Made by a program: the position numbers and the translations under genes
Source of the DNA: an uncultured Clostridia bacterium
GTDB taxonomy: Bacteria > Bacillota > Clostridia > Christensenellales > Borkfalkiaceae
Assembly: GCA_944359365.1 (NCBI GenBank)
Contig: CALVST010000009.1
Coordinates: 1-54,341, forward strand
Direction: 5' to 3'
Length of the DNA stretch: 54,341 bases
Shown: piece after piece, positions 27,867 through 36,214 of the stretch
Layout of the letters: each line of letters begins with the position of its first letter
Numbering within the stretch: position 1 is the first letter of the stretch
The notes under the pieces: model-generated
Told to the model about the DNA's origin: nothing
Databases searched by the model: none
Seen by the model: only the letters and a program-made list of their open reading frames with translations

Positions 27867-28655
27867 ATGATCGCCGATTTTCACAACGATTTTCTTACCG
27901 AAGGGAAAGGCTCTCTTTCCGATATCGCTTGCAAGGCAAAGTATATGGTATGCGCGCTGTATCGCGGAGCCCGGAGTGACGGGGAAGTCGTAAAATTGCT
28001 CCGCCGTTTCCGCACGGAGCATGCGAATAATCAATTTTTAGGGTTGGAAGACGCGGGATACATCGTCCGAATTGGTGCGGAAACGGTCGCCCGATATTCA
28101 CCTGTTTATGCGTCGCTGACTTGGAATTTTGAAAACGAATTGGCGGGCGGGTGCTTGGAAGACACGGGGTTGAAACGAGCGGGAGCGGAAGCTGTCCGTC
28201 AATTGACTTCTTTGGGGATCGCCGTCGACTGTGCGCACCTCGGGAAAAGAGCTTTTGCCAAGGTCATGGACATGACGGACATGGTCGTTGTTTCGCACGC
28301 CTGTTCGGCGGCGCTTTATCCGCATCCGCGCAATTTGGAGGATCGGCAGGCGCAGGAGATTGTGTCTCGCGGAGGAATGATAGGCATTACTTTTGTCGGT
28401 TCGTTTTTATCAAAACGTCCGTCAGCAGAAGATGTTTTTGCGCATGCCGATCATTTTGTACAAAAATTTGGTCCCGAATATTTTTGTTTCGGGACAGATT
28501 TCTACGGGAGCGACGATTTGCCCGATGGGTTGAAATGCTTTGCGGATGCTGACAGGCTGCACACATATTTTATGCGTGCGGGGTACGAAAAATCTGTCAT
28601 AGACAGATTATTTGTCATAAATCTCCGCAACTATCTTTTAAGAAATCGACATTAA
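27867..28655 (+). CDS. M19 family membrane-dipeptidase-like protein
   Basis: This 262-residue TIM-barrel metallopeptidase homologue is shorter than the 310-400 residues usual for renal-dipeptidase relatives. The binuclear zinc ligands appear retained: H6-x-D8 (DFHNDF), bridging Glu61 (GLEDAG), His144 (VSHACS) and His153 (HPRNLED), plus Asp211 (FGTDFYGSDD). The normal D-x-SH after the third strand reads VDCAHLG. No signal peptide is seen. No Shine-Dalgarno sequence precedes ATG 27867; instead AT-rich -10-like boxes (27851-27862) lie directly upstream, so a leaderless transcript is possible. The substrate could be a D,L- or cyclic dipeptide. Confidence 0.82.
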   Translation: MIADFHNDFLTEGKGSLSDIACKAKYMVCALYRGARSDGEVVKLLRRFRTEHANNQFLGLEDAGYIVRIGAETVARYSPVYASLTWNFENELAGGCLEDTGLKRAGAEAVRQLTSLGIAVDCAHLGKRAFAKVMDMTDMVVVSHACSAALYPHPRNLEDRQAQEIVSRGGMIGITFVGSFLSKRPSAEDVFAHADHFVQKFGPEYFCFGTDFYGSDDLPDGLKCFADADRLHTYFMRAGYEKSVIDRLFVINLRNYLLRNRH

Positions 28656-28694
28656 ATACTTTAAAAACAGCTCTCAGTCTATCGCTATACAAAA

Positions 28695-28701
28695 TTCGAC
28701 A
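28695..28701 (-). promoter_or_regulatory. candidate 0A box (Spo0A site)
   Basis: TGTCGAA on the minus strand matches the 0A box core exactly, about 75 bases upstream of the predicted start of the spo0A-like gene. The 7-mer also occurs inside coding sequence elsewhere (near 3189 and 41453), so chance is not excluded. Confidence 0.45.
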
Positions 28702-28741
28702 AAATTTGTACATAAAAATCAGAATATTTTTACAAATATAC

Positions 28742-28770
28742 TTTACAAATGAAAAACGATGATGTATAAT
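28742..28770 (+). promoter_or_regulatory. sigma-A promoter of the spo0A-like gene
   Basis: TTTACA (28742-28747), a 17-base spacer, TATAAT (28765-28770), 27 bases before the ATG. Confidence 0.75.
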
Positions 28771-28797
28771 CAGTATTACTAAACAGAAAGAGGTCGT

Positions 28798-29574
28798 ATG
28801 TACATGAAAAAAGTCGTTTTGATGGAAAGTAATGGCGATTTTGCGAAAGAAGTTGCCGAGTATTTGAATCGCAGCGGTGTGGAAGTGAGTGGGATCGCGG
28901 ACGACGGCAACGTCGGGCTTGAATTTGTCAAACAGTTTTCACCCGACGTTGTCGTCGTGGGTATGGTACTGAAATCTCTCGACGGATTCGGGGTTTTGGA
29001 CAAGCTTCGCGAACTGTCTTTTAAAAGCAGTATCATAGCGGTCGGCAATTTCAATGACGATGCGCTCGTTTCAAAAATTCTTGCGAAAGGGGCAAAATAT
29101 TATCTGATGAAACCTGTAGCGGCAGAGCTTGTCGGCGAAAGGGTAAAAGAAATGGCGGGCGAGGAAAGGGGAAATACGCCCTCTGCCGGTCTGGGGGTGC
29201 GCGAGAGAAGGAATGCTGTAAGTATTGACGAAAAGATCAGCAATATTTTTATTTCCATAGGCATTCCCGCAAGCATCAAAGGATACGGATATCTGCGAGA
29301 AGGCGTCAAGATGGCGGTCGAAAACCCGTCGATAATCAATAACATCACAAAAGAGCTGTATCCTAAAATAGCGGAAAAATTCAGCACGACGCCGAGTAAA
29401 GTCGAGCGCGCGATCCGCCATAGCATTGAAGTCGCGTTCAATAAAGGCAGGATAGAGGCGATCAATTCCATCTTCGGCGTGCGCGTGTATATCGGTACGG
29501 AGAAGCCCACCAACAGTGAGTTCATCGCTTTGCTTGCGGACAAATTACTTCTGGATGCCGCCTCGGGCAATTAA
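28798..29574 (+). CDS. spo0A: Spo0A homologue with a degenerate receiver domain
   Basis: The 258-residue protein has the Spo0A architecture. The C-terminal DNA-binding domain (about 145-255) is strongly conserved, with IPASIKGYGYLREG, the recognition helix SKVERAIRHSIEVAFNKGR and KPTNSEFIALLADKL. The N-terminal receiver keeps the fold but not the chemistry. The acidic pair (ADDN in Bacillus) reads M-E10-S11-N, the phospho-acceptor aspartate is Gly55 (PDVVVVGMVL, codon GGT), and the switch threonine is Gly83. Only the late lysine (MKPV, Lys105) remains. It therefore cannot be phosphorylated at the usual site. AAAGAGG precedes ATG 28798; ATG 28804 is an alternative. It is monocistronic with its own promoter and terminator. 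Confidence 0.9.
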   Translation: MYMKKVVLMESNGDFAKEVAEYLNRSGVEVSGIADDGNVGLEFVKQFSPDVVVVGMVLKSLDGFGVLDKLRELSFKSSIIAVGNFNDDALVSKILAKGAKYYLMKPVAAELVGERVKEMAGEERGNTPSAGLGVRERRNAVSIDEKISNIFISIGIPASIKGYGYLREGVKMAVENPSIINNITKELYPKIAEKFSTTPSKVERAIRHSIEVAFNKGRIEAINSIFGVRVYIGTEKPTNSEFIALLADKLLLDAASGN

Positions 29575-29594
29575 AAATGTCTAAAATAAATTTG

Positions 29595-29636
29595 AAAAGC
29601 CGACGGTTTTTGCTTGCAATTCGTCGGCTTTTATAT
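29595..29636 (+). terminator. rho-independent terminator of the spo0A-like gene
   Basis: AAAAGCCGACG (29595-29605) pairs with CGTCGGCTTTT (29622-29632) around a 16-base loop. The tRNA-Leu promoter overlaps the loop and 3' arm. Confidence 0.85.
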
Positions 29637-29642
29637 TATAAT
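29614..29642 (+). promoter_or_regulatory. sigma-A promoter of tRNA-Leu
   Basis: TTGCAA (29614-29619), a 17-base spacer, TATAAT (29637-29642), 21 bases before the tRNA. The -35 lies in the loop of the upstream terminator. Confidence 0.7.
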
Positions 29643-29663
29643 TCTAATGTTGTAAATTAGTAT

Positions 29664-29750
29664 GCCGCTGTGGTGAAACTGGCAGACGCGCCAGACTCAA
29701 AATCTGGTGGTAGCGATACCGTGTCGGTTCGAGTCCGACCAGCGGCACCA
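29664..29750 (+). tRNA. tRNA-Leu (anticodon CAA)
   Basis: The acceptor GCCGCTG (29664-29670) pairs with CAGCGGC, followed by discriminator A and encoded CCA (29748-29750). The anticodon stem CCAGA/TCTGG encloses CTCAAAA, giving anticodon CAA, which reads UUG codons. A long variable arm (class II) and a TTCGAGT T-loop are present. The length is 87 with CCA. Confidence 0.96.
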
Positions 29751-29761
29751 AACAAAAAAAG

Positions 29762-29798
29762 AAAAGGCGACGGGTTTTGTACTCGTCGCCTTTTCTTT
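29762..29798 (+). terminator. rho-independent terminator of tRNA-Leu
   Basis: AAAAGGCGACG (29762-29772) pairs with CGTCGCCTTTT (29784-29794), followed by CTTT. Confidence 0.88.
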
Positions 29799-30147
29799 GC
29801 GCCCGAGTCCGGGGATGATTGATGATCGATCGGGCGCCCCTGATCGACCGCTTTCTATAAAGGAGCGGTTAGCCGGATCGCTTTCGTTTATTAAAAGAAC
29901 AAGCCGGACAAAATTCAGCTCGCTGTCAATTAAGGTCACAAAATTTGCATATTTTTTGTGCCGCCGCAAAAATAAAAGACCGTGTGCGGGCATTCGTCTG
30001 CATTACATTCATGATAATGTGCGGAAGGGATATACTATGAAAGATAGAAACACTCCGTACAGACAGATTGTGGTAACGTTTCGCTAAATTTTTTACATTT
30101 TTTATACGTTTTTTCCTTGAAAATAAGAAATTTTTTTAAATTAACTG
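29799..30147. other. non-coding stretch between tRNA-Leu and the glycogen promoter
   Basis: I see no credible gene. GCCCGA...TCGGGC and GATCGATCGGGCGCC...GATCG form several imperfect inverted repeats near 29800-29850. The rest is increasingly AT-rich. A minus-strand frame across the tRNA is spurious. Confidence 0.5.
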
Positions 30148-30176
30148 TTGAAATGAAAGAAATATTATTGTATAAT
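30148..30176 (+). promoter_or_regulatory. sigma-A promoter of the glycogen operon
   Basis: TTGAAA (30148-30153), a 17-base spacer, TATAAT (30171-30176), 43 bases upstream of glgB. Confidence 0.8.
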
Positions 30177-30218
30177 AAATACATAGAATTGATACCAAGC
30201 GGCGCAAGCGGAGGGCGA

Positions 30219-32102
30219 ATGATGAAACAGGTAGATTTTCCTTTATATGTCTTTCATCACGGAAAGAATTACAGGGCATATGACTTTTTCGGGGCGCATC
30301 CCGAAAAGGCTGACGGCGTTAAGGGCTATGTTTTCAGAGTCTGGGCGCCGCACGCAGAAACTGTTTCCGTCGTGGGGGATTTTAACGATTGGGATCCTTC
30401 CGCAAACGTAATGGAACGGCTTTTGGACGGAGAATCTTTTGAACTGTTCATCCCGGGCATCAAGGAATACACTTCTTATAAGTATTGCATCCAAACAGCT
30501 GACGGCAGATTCCTATACAAGGCAGATCCCTATGCATTCCATGCGGAAACGCCTTCAAAAACCGCCTCGAAAACATATTCCCTCGAAGGGTTCAAGTGGT
30601 CGGACAGGGAGTATCTGAAGGCGAAAAAAAGCCAAAGCATATATTCTTCGCCTGTGAATATATATGAAATGAATGCGCTCTCGTGGAAACAGTACGGAGA
30701 CGGCAATTTCTTTGATTTCAACAAACTTATCGACGAGCTGATACCGTATCTGAAAGAGTGCGGATATACGCATGTGGAATTTATGCCGCTCAGCGAGTAT
30801 CCTTACGACGCCTCTTGGGGGTATCAGGTGACAGGATATTTTGCCATCACCTCTCGCCTCGGCACGCCGCACGATTTTATGCGCCTCGTCAACGAGCTGC
30901 ACAAGAACGGCATCGGCGTGATTATGGATTGGGTGCCCGCGCATTTCCCGAAAGATGCGCACGGGCTGTATGAATTTGACGGGGGACCGCTGTACGAAAG
31001 CTCTCAGTGGGACAGGCAGGAACATAAAAGCTGGGGAACGCGCCGCTTTGATTACGGCAGGAATGAGGTGCTTTCTTTTCTGATCTCGAACGCCGTGTTC
31101 TTTTTCGACAAATATCATGTGGACGGGCTGCGCGTCGATGCGGTTGCCTCCATGCTTTATTTGGACTACGATAAACGCCCCGGCGAATGGCTGCCCAACA
31201 AGTACGGCGAAAATAAAAATCTGGAAGCGATCGAATTTTTACGCAGGCTGAATACGACCGTCTTTTCAGAGTATCCCGACGCAATGATGATCGCGGAAGA
31301 ATCGACCGCGTGGCCGCTCGTGACAAAGCCGGTGGATATAGGCGGCCTCGGGTTCAACTTCAAGTGGAACATGGGATGGATGAACGACGTGCTCGCATAT
31401 ATGCAGACGGATCCGCTGTGGCGGCGCGGGAATCATAACAAGCTCACATTTTCGATGATCTATGCGTTCACTGAAAATTATATCCTGCCCATTTCTCACG
31501 ACGAGGTCGTCTACGGCAAAGGCTCCCTCATCAATAAAATGCCCGGCAATTATGAGGATAAATTTGCCAACGTGCGCGCCTTTATGGGGTACATGATGGC
31601 GCATCCCGGTAAAAAGCTGCTCTTCATGGGCAGTGAATTCGGGCAATTCAAGGAATGGAATTATAAGGAAGGGTTGGAATTCTTCCTCAAAGAAGAATAT
31701 CCCATGCACGCAAAGCTGTTCGAAATGAACAAGGAGCTGAATCACTTCTATAAAAACACGAAGGCTTTTTATGAGATAGAGGATTCCTGGGACGGGTTTG
31801 AATGGCTGGCCGCCGACGACGCGGACAGGAATATGATCGCCTTTATGCGTAAAGACAGCGAAGGCAATAGTTACGTCGTGGCGATCAACTTTTCGGGCGT
31901 TGCGGCGGAAGGGTACAGGCTCGGGGTGCCGAAGGGAAAATATCGGGTTGCGTTCAATACCGACGATACAAAATTCGGTGGCGAAGGCGCATGGAAAAAG
32001 CGCATTCTGAATACGCAGAAAAAACCGAGCCACGGCAAAGAATATTCTATTCTGCTCGAACTGCCGAAGCTGACGTGCGTATATCTGGAAAAGATAGGGT
32101 AA
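30219..32102 (+). CDS. glgB: 1,4-alpha-glucan branching enzyme GlgB
   Basis: GlgB cuts alpha-1,4-glucan chains and rejoins them as alpha-1,6 branches. The start is ATG 30219 (then ATG 30222) after GGAGGG; the frame upstream lacks a ribosome site. The 627 residues have the CBM48 N-domain (YVFRVWAPHAETVSVVGDFNDWD) and a GH13 barrel with DWVPAHFP, nucleophile Asp307 (GLRVDAV), the acid in AEESTAWP and LPISHDEVVYGKGS, then a C-terminal beta domain. It lacks the second N-terminal domain of E. coli-type enzymes, as is usual in Bacillota. It is first in the operon. Confidence 0.96.
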   Translation: MMKQVDFPLYVFHHGKNYRAYDFFGAHPEKADGVKGYVFRVWAPHAETVSVVGDFNDWDPSANVMERLLDGESFELFIPGIKEYTSYKYCIQTADGRFLYKADPYAFHAETPSKTASKTYSLEGFKWSDREYLKAKKSQSIYSSPVNIYEMNALSWKQYGDGNFFDFNKLIDELIPYLKECGYTHVEFMPLSEYPYDASWGYQVTGYFAITSRLGTPHDFMRLVNELHKNGIGVIMDWVPAHFPKDAHGLYEFDGGPLYESSQWDRQEHKSWGTRRFDYGRNEVLSFLISNAVFFFDKYHVDGLRVDAVASMLYLDYDKRPGEWLPNKYGENKNLEAIEFLRRLNTTVFSEYPDAMMIAEESTAWPLVTKPVDIGGLGFNFKWNMGWMNDVLAYMQTDPLWRRGNHNKLTFSMIYAFTENYILPISHDEVVYGKGSLINKMPGNYEDKFANVRAFMGYMMAHPGKKLLFMGSEFGQFKEWNYKEGLEFFLKEEYPMHAKLFEMNKELNHFYKNTKAFYEIEDSWDGFEWLAADDADRNMIAFMRKDSEGNSYVVAINFSGVAAEGYRLGVPKGKYRVAFNTDDTKFGGEGAWKKRILNTQKKPSHGKEYSILLELPKLTCVYLEKIG

Positions 32103-32189
32103 TGCGGCAGGCTGCGTCATCGGGGCTGAATGTTGCGATGACGGTCGGCGCGTCGTTCAAATATGTTAATTAAAACGTGGGGGTTTTTT

Positions 32190-33392
32190 ATGCAAAGAAA
32201 AAAGGAATGTGTAGCTATGCTGCTTGCCGGGGGGCAGGGCAGCCGACTGTACGCTTTGACGAACAACATCGCAAAGCCGGCGGTCCCGTTCGGGGCGAAA
32301 TATCGCATCATCGATTTTCCGCTTTCGAACTGTATCAATTCGGGCATCGATACGGTCGGCGTGCTTACGCAGTATCAGCCGTTGGTGCTCAACGAGTATA
32401 TCGGCAACGGGCAGCCATGGGATCTTGACCGCAATTTCGGCGGCGTGCACGTTCTTTCGCCGTATCAGAAAAAGGCGAAATCGGCATGGTATGAGGGCAC
32501 GGCGAACGCCATTTATCAGAACCTGAATTTTATAAAAATGTATAATCCCGAATATGTGCTCATACTTTCGGGCGACCACATTTATAAAATGGATTACAGC
32601 AAAATGCTGAAAGCGCACATCGAAAAGCAGGCGGATTGCACGATCGCCGCGATAGAGGTGCCGCTGAAAGAGGCGTCCCGTTTCGGCATCCTCAATACCA
32701 ATGCAGACGATTCCATTTATGAATTCGAAGAGAAGCCGAAACAGCCCAAAAGCACGCTCGCGTCTATGGGCATATACATCTTTACCGCCGAGAAAATGTA
32801 CAAATACCTCGAAGAGGACGAAGAGAACCCCGATTCGTCGAAGGACTTCGGCAAAGACGTTTTGCCTACCATGTTGAAGGCGGGGGAAAGGATGTTTGCT
32901 TACCGCTTCGAGGGATATTGGAAAGATGTGGGGACGATCAGCTCCCTGCTCGAAGCAAATATGGACCTTCTCGGCGAACCGCCCGCGTTCGACGTAAGCG
33001 ACGGAGATTGGAAGATACATTCGCGCAACCCGCTTGCTCCGCCCGAATATTTGGGCGAGAAGGCGGTCGTTAAAAACAGCATGCTCGCGCTCGGTTCGGA
33101 AATTTACGGTACGGTGGAAAATTCCGTCATTTCAAGCAACGTCGTCGTTGAAGAGGGCGCTTGCGTAAAAGACAGCGTCATCATGAGCGGTTCCGTCATC
33201 AAAAGAGGTGCAGCCGTAAGTTATTCCATAATCGATGAAAACGTCATTGTGGACGAAAACGCATGCATCGGCGAAGATAAAGAGAGCGCTAAGGGGATAG
33301 CCGTTCTCGGCAGGAATATCACCGTAGGAAAGGGCGCTGTTGTAAAGGGCGGCGACATCGTTGACAAAAGCATTGAAATGGAGGTAAAATAA
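32190..33392 (+). CDS. glgC: glucose-1-phosphate adenylyltransferase GlgC
   Basis: GlgC makes ADP-glucose from ATP and glucose-1-phosphate, the committed step. ATG 32190 gives the usual [20 protein letters not shown] start, after a poor GGGGG ribosome site. ATG 32163 would add nine unusual residues. The 400 residues contain the nucleotidyl loop [38 protein letters not shown] and a left-handed beta-helix C-terminus. It is followed after one base by glgD, its regulatory-type paralogue. Confidence 0.95.
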   Translation: MQRKKECVAMLLAGGQGSRLYALTNNIAKPAVPFGAKYRIIDFPLSNCINSGIDTVGVLTQYQPLVLNEYIGNGQPWDLDRNFGGVHVLSPYQKKAKSAWYEGTANAIYQNLNFIKMYNPEYVLILSGDHIYKMDYSKMLKAHIEKQADCTIAAIEVPLKEASRFGILNTNADDSIYEFEEKPKQPKSTLASMGIYIFTAEKMYKYLEEDEENPDSSKDFGKDVLPTMLKAGERMFAYRFEGYWKDVGTISSLLEANMDLLGEPPAFDVSDGDWKIHSRNPLAPPEYLGEKAVVKNSMLALGSEIYGTVENSVISSNVVVEEGACVKDSVIMSGSVIKRGAAVSYSIIDENVIVDENACIGEDKESAKGIAVLGRNITVGKGAVVKGGDIVDKSIEMEVK

Positions 33393-33393
33393 T

Positions 33394-34500
33394 ATGTCTG
33401 CGGTAGGCGTTATTTTTTCCAATATACACGATGAAAACGTACCCGAGCTTTCCCGCCAAAGGACGATGGGCTCCATCCCTTACGGCGGCAGATACAGGCT
33501 CATTGACTTTGCCCTCTCCAATTTTGTCAATTCGGGCATCACGACGGTCGGTGTAATCACAAAAAACAATTATCAGTCGCTTTTGGACCACCTCGGCAGC
33601 GGAAAAGATTGGGATCTTGCGCGCAAAACTGGCGGGTTGATCCTTCTGCCGCCTTTCGGCGCAACGAACACGGAAGGGCTTTACAGGAATCGTTTGGAAG
33701 CGCTCAAAAACATAACCGGGTTTTTGAACAGGCGCAACGAAGATTATGTCGTTCTGAGCGATTGCGACGGCGTTTTCCGTATGGATTTTTCCGATGTGGT
33801 AGACTATCACGAAGCGAAGGGGGCAGATATAACGCTCGTATGCCACGACGAAGAGATCGATTCGGCATCGGGCTATACCGCGATCAAGGCAGACGAAACG
33901 GGCAGAGTCACCGATATCCGTATTAATTCCATGCTCCGCGGCAAAAATAAATTTTTCATCAACGTGATGGTCCTGAACAGGAGTTTCCTGATAGACCTCA
34001 TCAACGATTCGGTGGCGCACGGCTATAAAAGTTTCCGCGAAGATATCATACTTAAAAACACGAAGAAGTTCAAGATCTACGCTTACGACTTCAACGGCTA
34101 TCACGCGAGCATCGATTCTCTGAGCACATACTTCAAACACAACATGGAGCTTTTGGATAAGAATGTCCGCGACGAGCTGTTCGGCGCGCGCGATATTTAT
34201 ACAAAAGTCAGAGATTCCGCGCCCTCAAAATACGGCAGCGATTCTCATGTGAAAAATTCTTTGATCTCGGACGGCTGCGTTGTGGAGGGGACCGTTGAAA
34301 ACAGTATCCTTTTCCGCGGCGTGAAAATAGGCAAGGGCGCGGTCATCAAAAACTCTATCATCATGCAGGATACGGTGATCGGAGAAAAAGTCATAACCGA
34401 CTGTGTTATAACAGATAAAAATGTAGTGATCAGGGACAACAGGATCTTGGCGGGGTGCGACGTTCAGCCGTACTTTATTCCCAAGGGAACAATGATCTGA
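33394..34500 (+). CDS. glgD: GlgD, non-catalytic GlgC paralogue
   Basis: The 368 residues align with GlgC (YGGRYRLIDFALSNFVNSGI, the SGKDWDL strand, a hexapeptide beta-helix end) but lack the GGxGxRLxxLT nucleotide loop; the same place reads SAVGVIFSNIHDENV. In Bacillota GlgD forms a hetero-oligomer with GlgC and raises its activity. The GGAGG within the glgC end and one-base spacing show tight coupling, which suits a 1:1 complex. Confidence 0.93.
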   Translation: MSAVGVIFSNIHDENVPELSRQRTMGSIPYGGRYRLIDFALSNFVNSGITTVGVITKNNYQSLLDHLGSGKDWDLARKTGGLILLPPFGATNTEGLYRNRLEALKNITGFLNRRNEDYVVLSDCDGVFRMDFSDVVDYHEAKGADITLVCHDEEIDSASGYTAIKADETGRVTDIRINSMLRGKNKFFINVMVLNRSFLIDLINDSVAHGYKSFREDIILKNTKKFKIYAYDFNGYHASIDSLSTYFKHNMELLDKNVRDELFGARDIYTKVRDSAPSKYGSDSHVKNSLISDGCVVEGTVENSILFRGVKIGKGAVIKNSIIMQDTVIGEKVITDCVITDKNVVIRDNRILAGCDVQPYFIPKGTMI

Positions 34501-34529
34501 AAAAATAAACTACGGGGGAATTCTATTTT

Positions 34530-36194
34530 ATGCCGACAAAAAAAGGGACAAACAGTAACGTGAACATGAAGGAAACGCCGGTTGGCGAGAATGCGGTGAA
34601 GGAAGTTGTTTCTGCACCCGAGAAAGAATTGAGCGCTGAAGTGCCCGCAAAAACTGTAAGAAAGACGGGGGCTGCAAAGCCTTCTGCGAAGAAAAAGGCG
34701 AATGCGGCAAAAGAAGAGACGAAGACTATCGAACAAGCGCCTGTACCCGTTACCGATATCCGGATCGTTCCGAAAAAGAAGATACTTTTTGTGGCATCGG
34801 AGGCAACGCCGTTCATCGCAACGGGCGGGCTGGCGGAAGTTATCGGCTCGCTTTCCAAGGCGATCGCACGCGATCCCGATTACGATGTGCGCGTGGTCAT
34901 TCCGCTGTACTCGGATATTTCGTGGGAATACCGCAGCAAATTCAAATACATCGGCAATATTTTTGTGCCGCTTGCGTGGCGCAATCAGTATTGCGGCATT
35001 TTCAGCTACGAATCTGACGGGGTAACTTTCTATTTCTTAGATAACGAATATTATTTCAAGCGCCCCGGCTGTTACGGCTATTATGACGACGGCGAACGGT
35101 TTGCCTTCTTCTGCCGCAGCGTGTTGGAGATCATGCCGTTTTTGAATTTTTATCCGGATATCATGCATTGCCACGATTGGCAGGCGGCGCTCGCTTCCAT
35201 TTACCTGAAAACCATCTACTGTTTCCGCCCCGAATACCAATTCGTGCGCTCCTTCTTTACCATTCATAATATTGAATATCAAGGGCAGTATTCGTTGGAT
35301 ATTCTCGAAGATCTTTTCGGCATCTCCAATACATGGCGTTATCTGCTTGAATATAACAAGTGCATCAACTTGATGAAAGCCGCGATCGAATGCAGCGAAA
35401 AGTTCTCCACCGTCAGCCCGCGTTATGCGCAGGAGATCAAAGATCCGTTCTATGCGCATAAACTCGATCCGATCATCCGCCGCAACGAATTCAAACTTGT
35501 GGGCATTCTGAACGGCATCGACACCGATTCATACAACAGCGAAACGGATAAAGCCATCTTTGCGAATTACAGCGCGGACGACATCGAACCCAAAAAACGC
35601 TGCAAGGAAGAATTGCAGAAGATGTTCAATCTGCCCGTCAAGCCCGATACGCCGATGATAGCCATCATATCGCGGTTGGTCGCGCACAAGGGGTTAGACC
35701 TTGTCCGTACGGTCATCGAAGAGGTGCTGCGGCAAGACGTGCAGGTCGTTATCCTCGGGAAAGGGGATTCCGCATACGAGAATTATTTCAGTGACCTTGC
35801 CCGCAAGTACGTCGGAAAATTGGTCACCGTAATAGCATTCAATCCCGATCTTTCACGCAAAATATATTCGGGGGCAGACCTGTTCCTGATGCCTTCCAAA
35901 TCGGAGCCGTGCGGGCTTTCGCAGATGATCGCGAGCCGTTACGGTACGGTGCCTATCGTGCGAGAAACGGGCGGATTGTATGACAGCATCAAGCCTGTCG
36001 GCAACGGCGGCAACGGGTTTACTTTTGCAAATTATAATGCATATGATATGCTGTATGTGATACGCGAAGCCATCAACTGCTATCATAACAAAGATTTCTG
36101 GCCGCAGCTCGTAAAGCGGGTGATGCAGGTCGATTTCAGTTGGCAGCGCTCCGCGAAAGAATACGAAAAAGTTTACGGGGAAATGTTGAAATAA
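34530..36194 (+). CDS. glgA: glycogen synthase GlgA with an N-terminal extension
   Basis: GlgA extends alpha-1,4-glucan from ADP-glucose (GT5, GT-B fold). Of 554 residues, the first about 82 form a Lys/Ala/Glu/Pro-rich, probably disordered tail not found in typical GlgA of about 480. The enzyme proper starts KKKILFVASEATPF. The usual K-x-G-G-L nucleotide motif reads A97-T-G-G-L, so the lysine is replaced, as I recall in some Bacillota homologues. The C-terminal active-site region SKSEPCGLSQMIASRYGT is intact. ATG 34530 sits after ACGGGGG. No better in-frame start near residue 80 has a ribosome site. Confidence 0.93.
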   Translation: MPTKKGTNSNVNMKETPVGENAVKEVVSAPEKELSAEVPAKTVRKTGAAKPSAKKKANAAKEETKTIEQAPVPVTDIRIVPKKKILFVASEATPFIATGGLAEVIGSLSKAIARDPDYDVRVVIPLYSDISWEYRSKFKYIGNIFVPLAWRNQYCGIFSYESDGVTFYFLDNEYYFKRPGCYGYYDDGERFAFFCRSVLEIMPFLNFYPDIMHCHDWQAALASIYLKTIYCFRPEYQFVRSFFTIHNIEYQGQYSLDILEDLFGISNTWRYLLEYNKCINLMKAAIECSEKFSTVSPRYAQEIKDPFYAHKLDPIIRRNEFKLVGILNGIDTDSYNSETDKAIFANYSADDIEPKKRCKEELQKMFNLPVKPDTPMIAIISRLVAHKGLDLVRTVIEEVLRQDVQVVILGKGDSAYENYFSDLARKYVGKLVTVIAFNPDLSRKIYSGADLFLMPSKSEPCGLSQMIASRYGTVPIVRETGGLYDSIKPVGNGGNGFTFANYNAYDMLYVIREAINCYHNKDFWPQLVKRVMQVDFSWQRSAKEYEKVYGEMLK

Positions 36195-36214
36195 TTTTAA
36201 CATAGGAGTATCTA

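Noticed and set aside
29697-29993. Minus-strand frame ending in WSDSNRHGIATTRF
   Set aside because: It runs antisense across tRNA-Leu and its terminator. This C-terminal sequence is the translation of a tRNA-Leu complement, a known false annotation.
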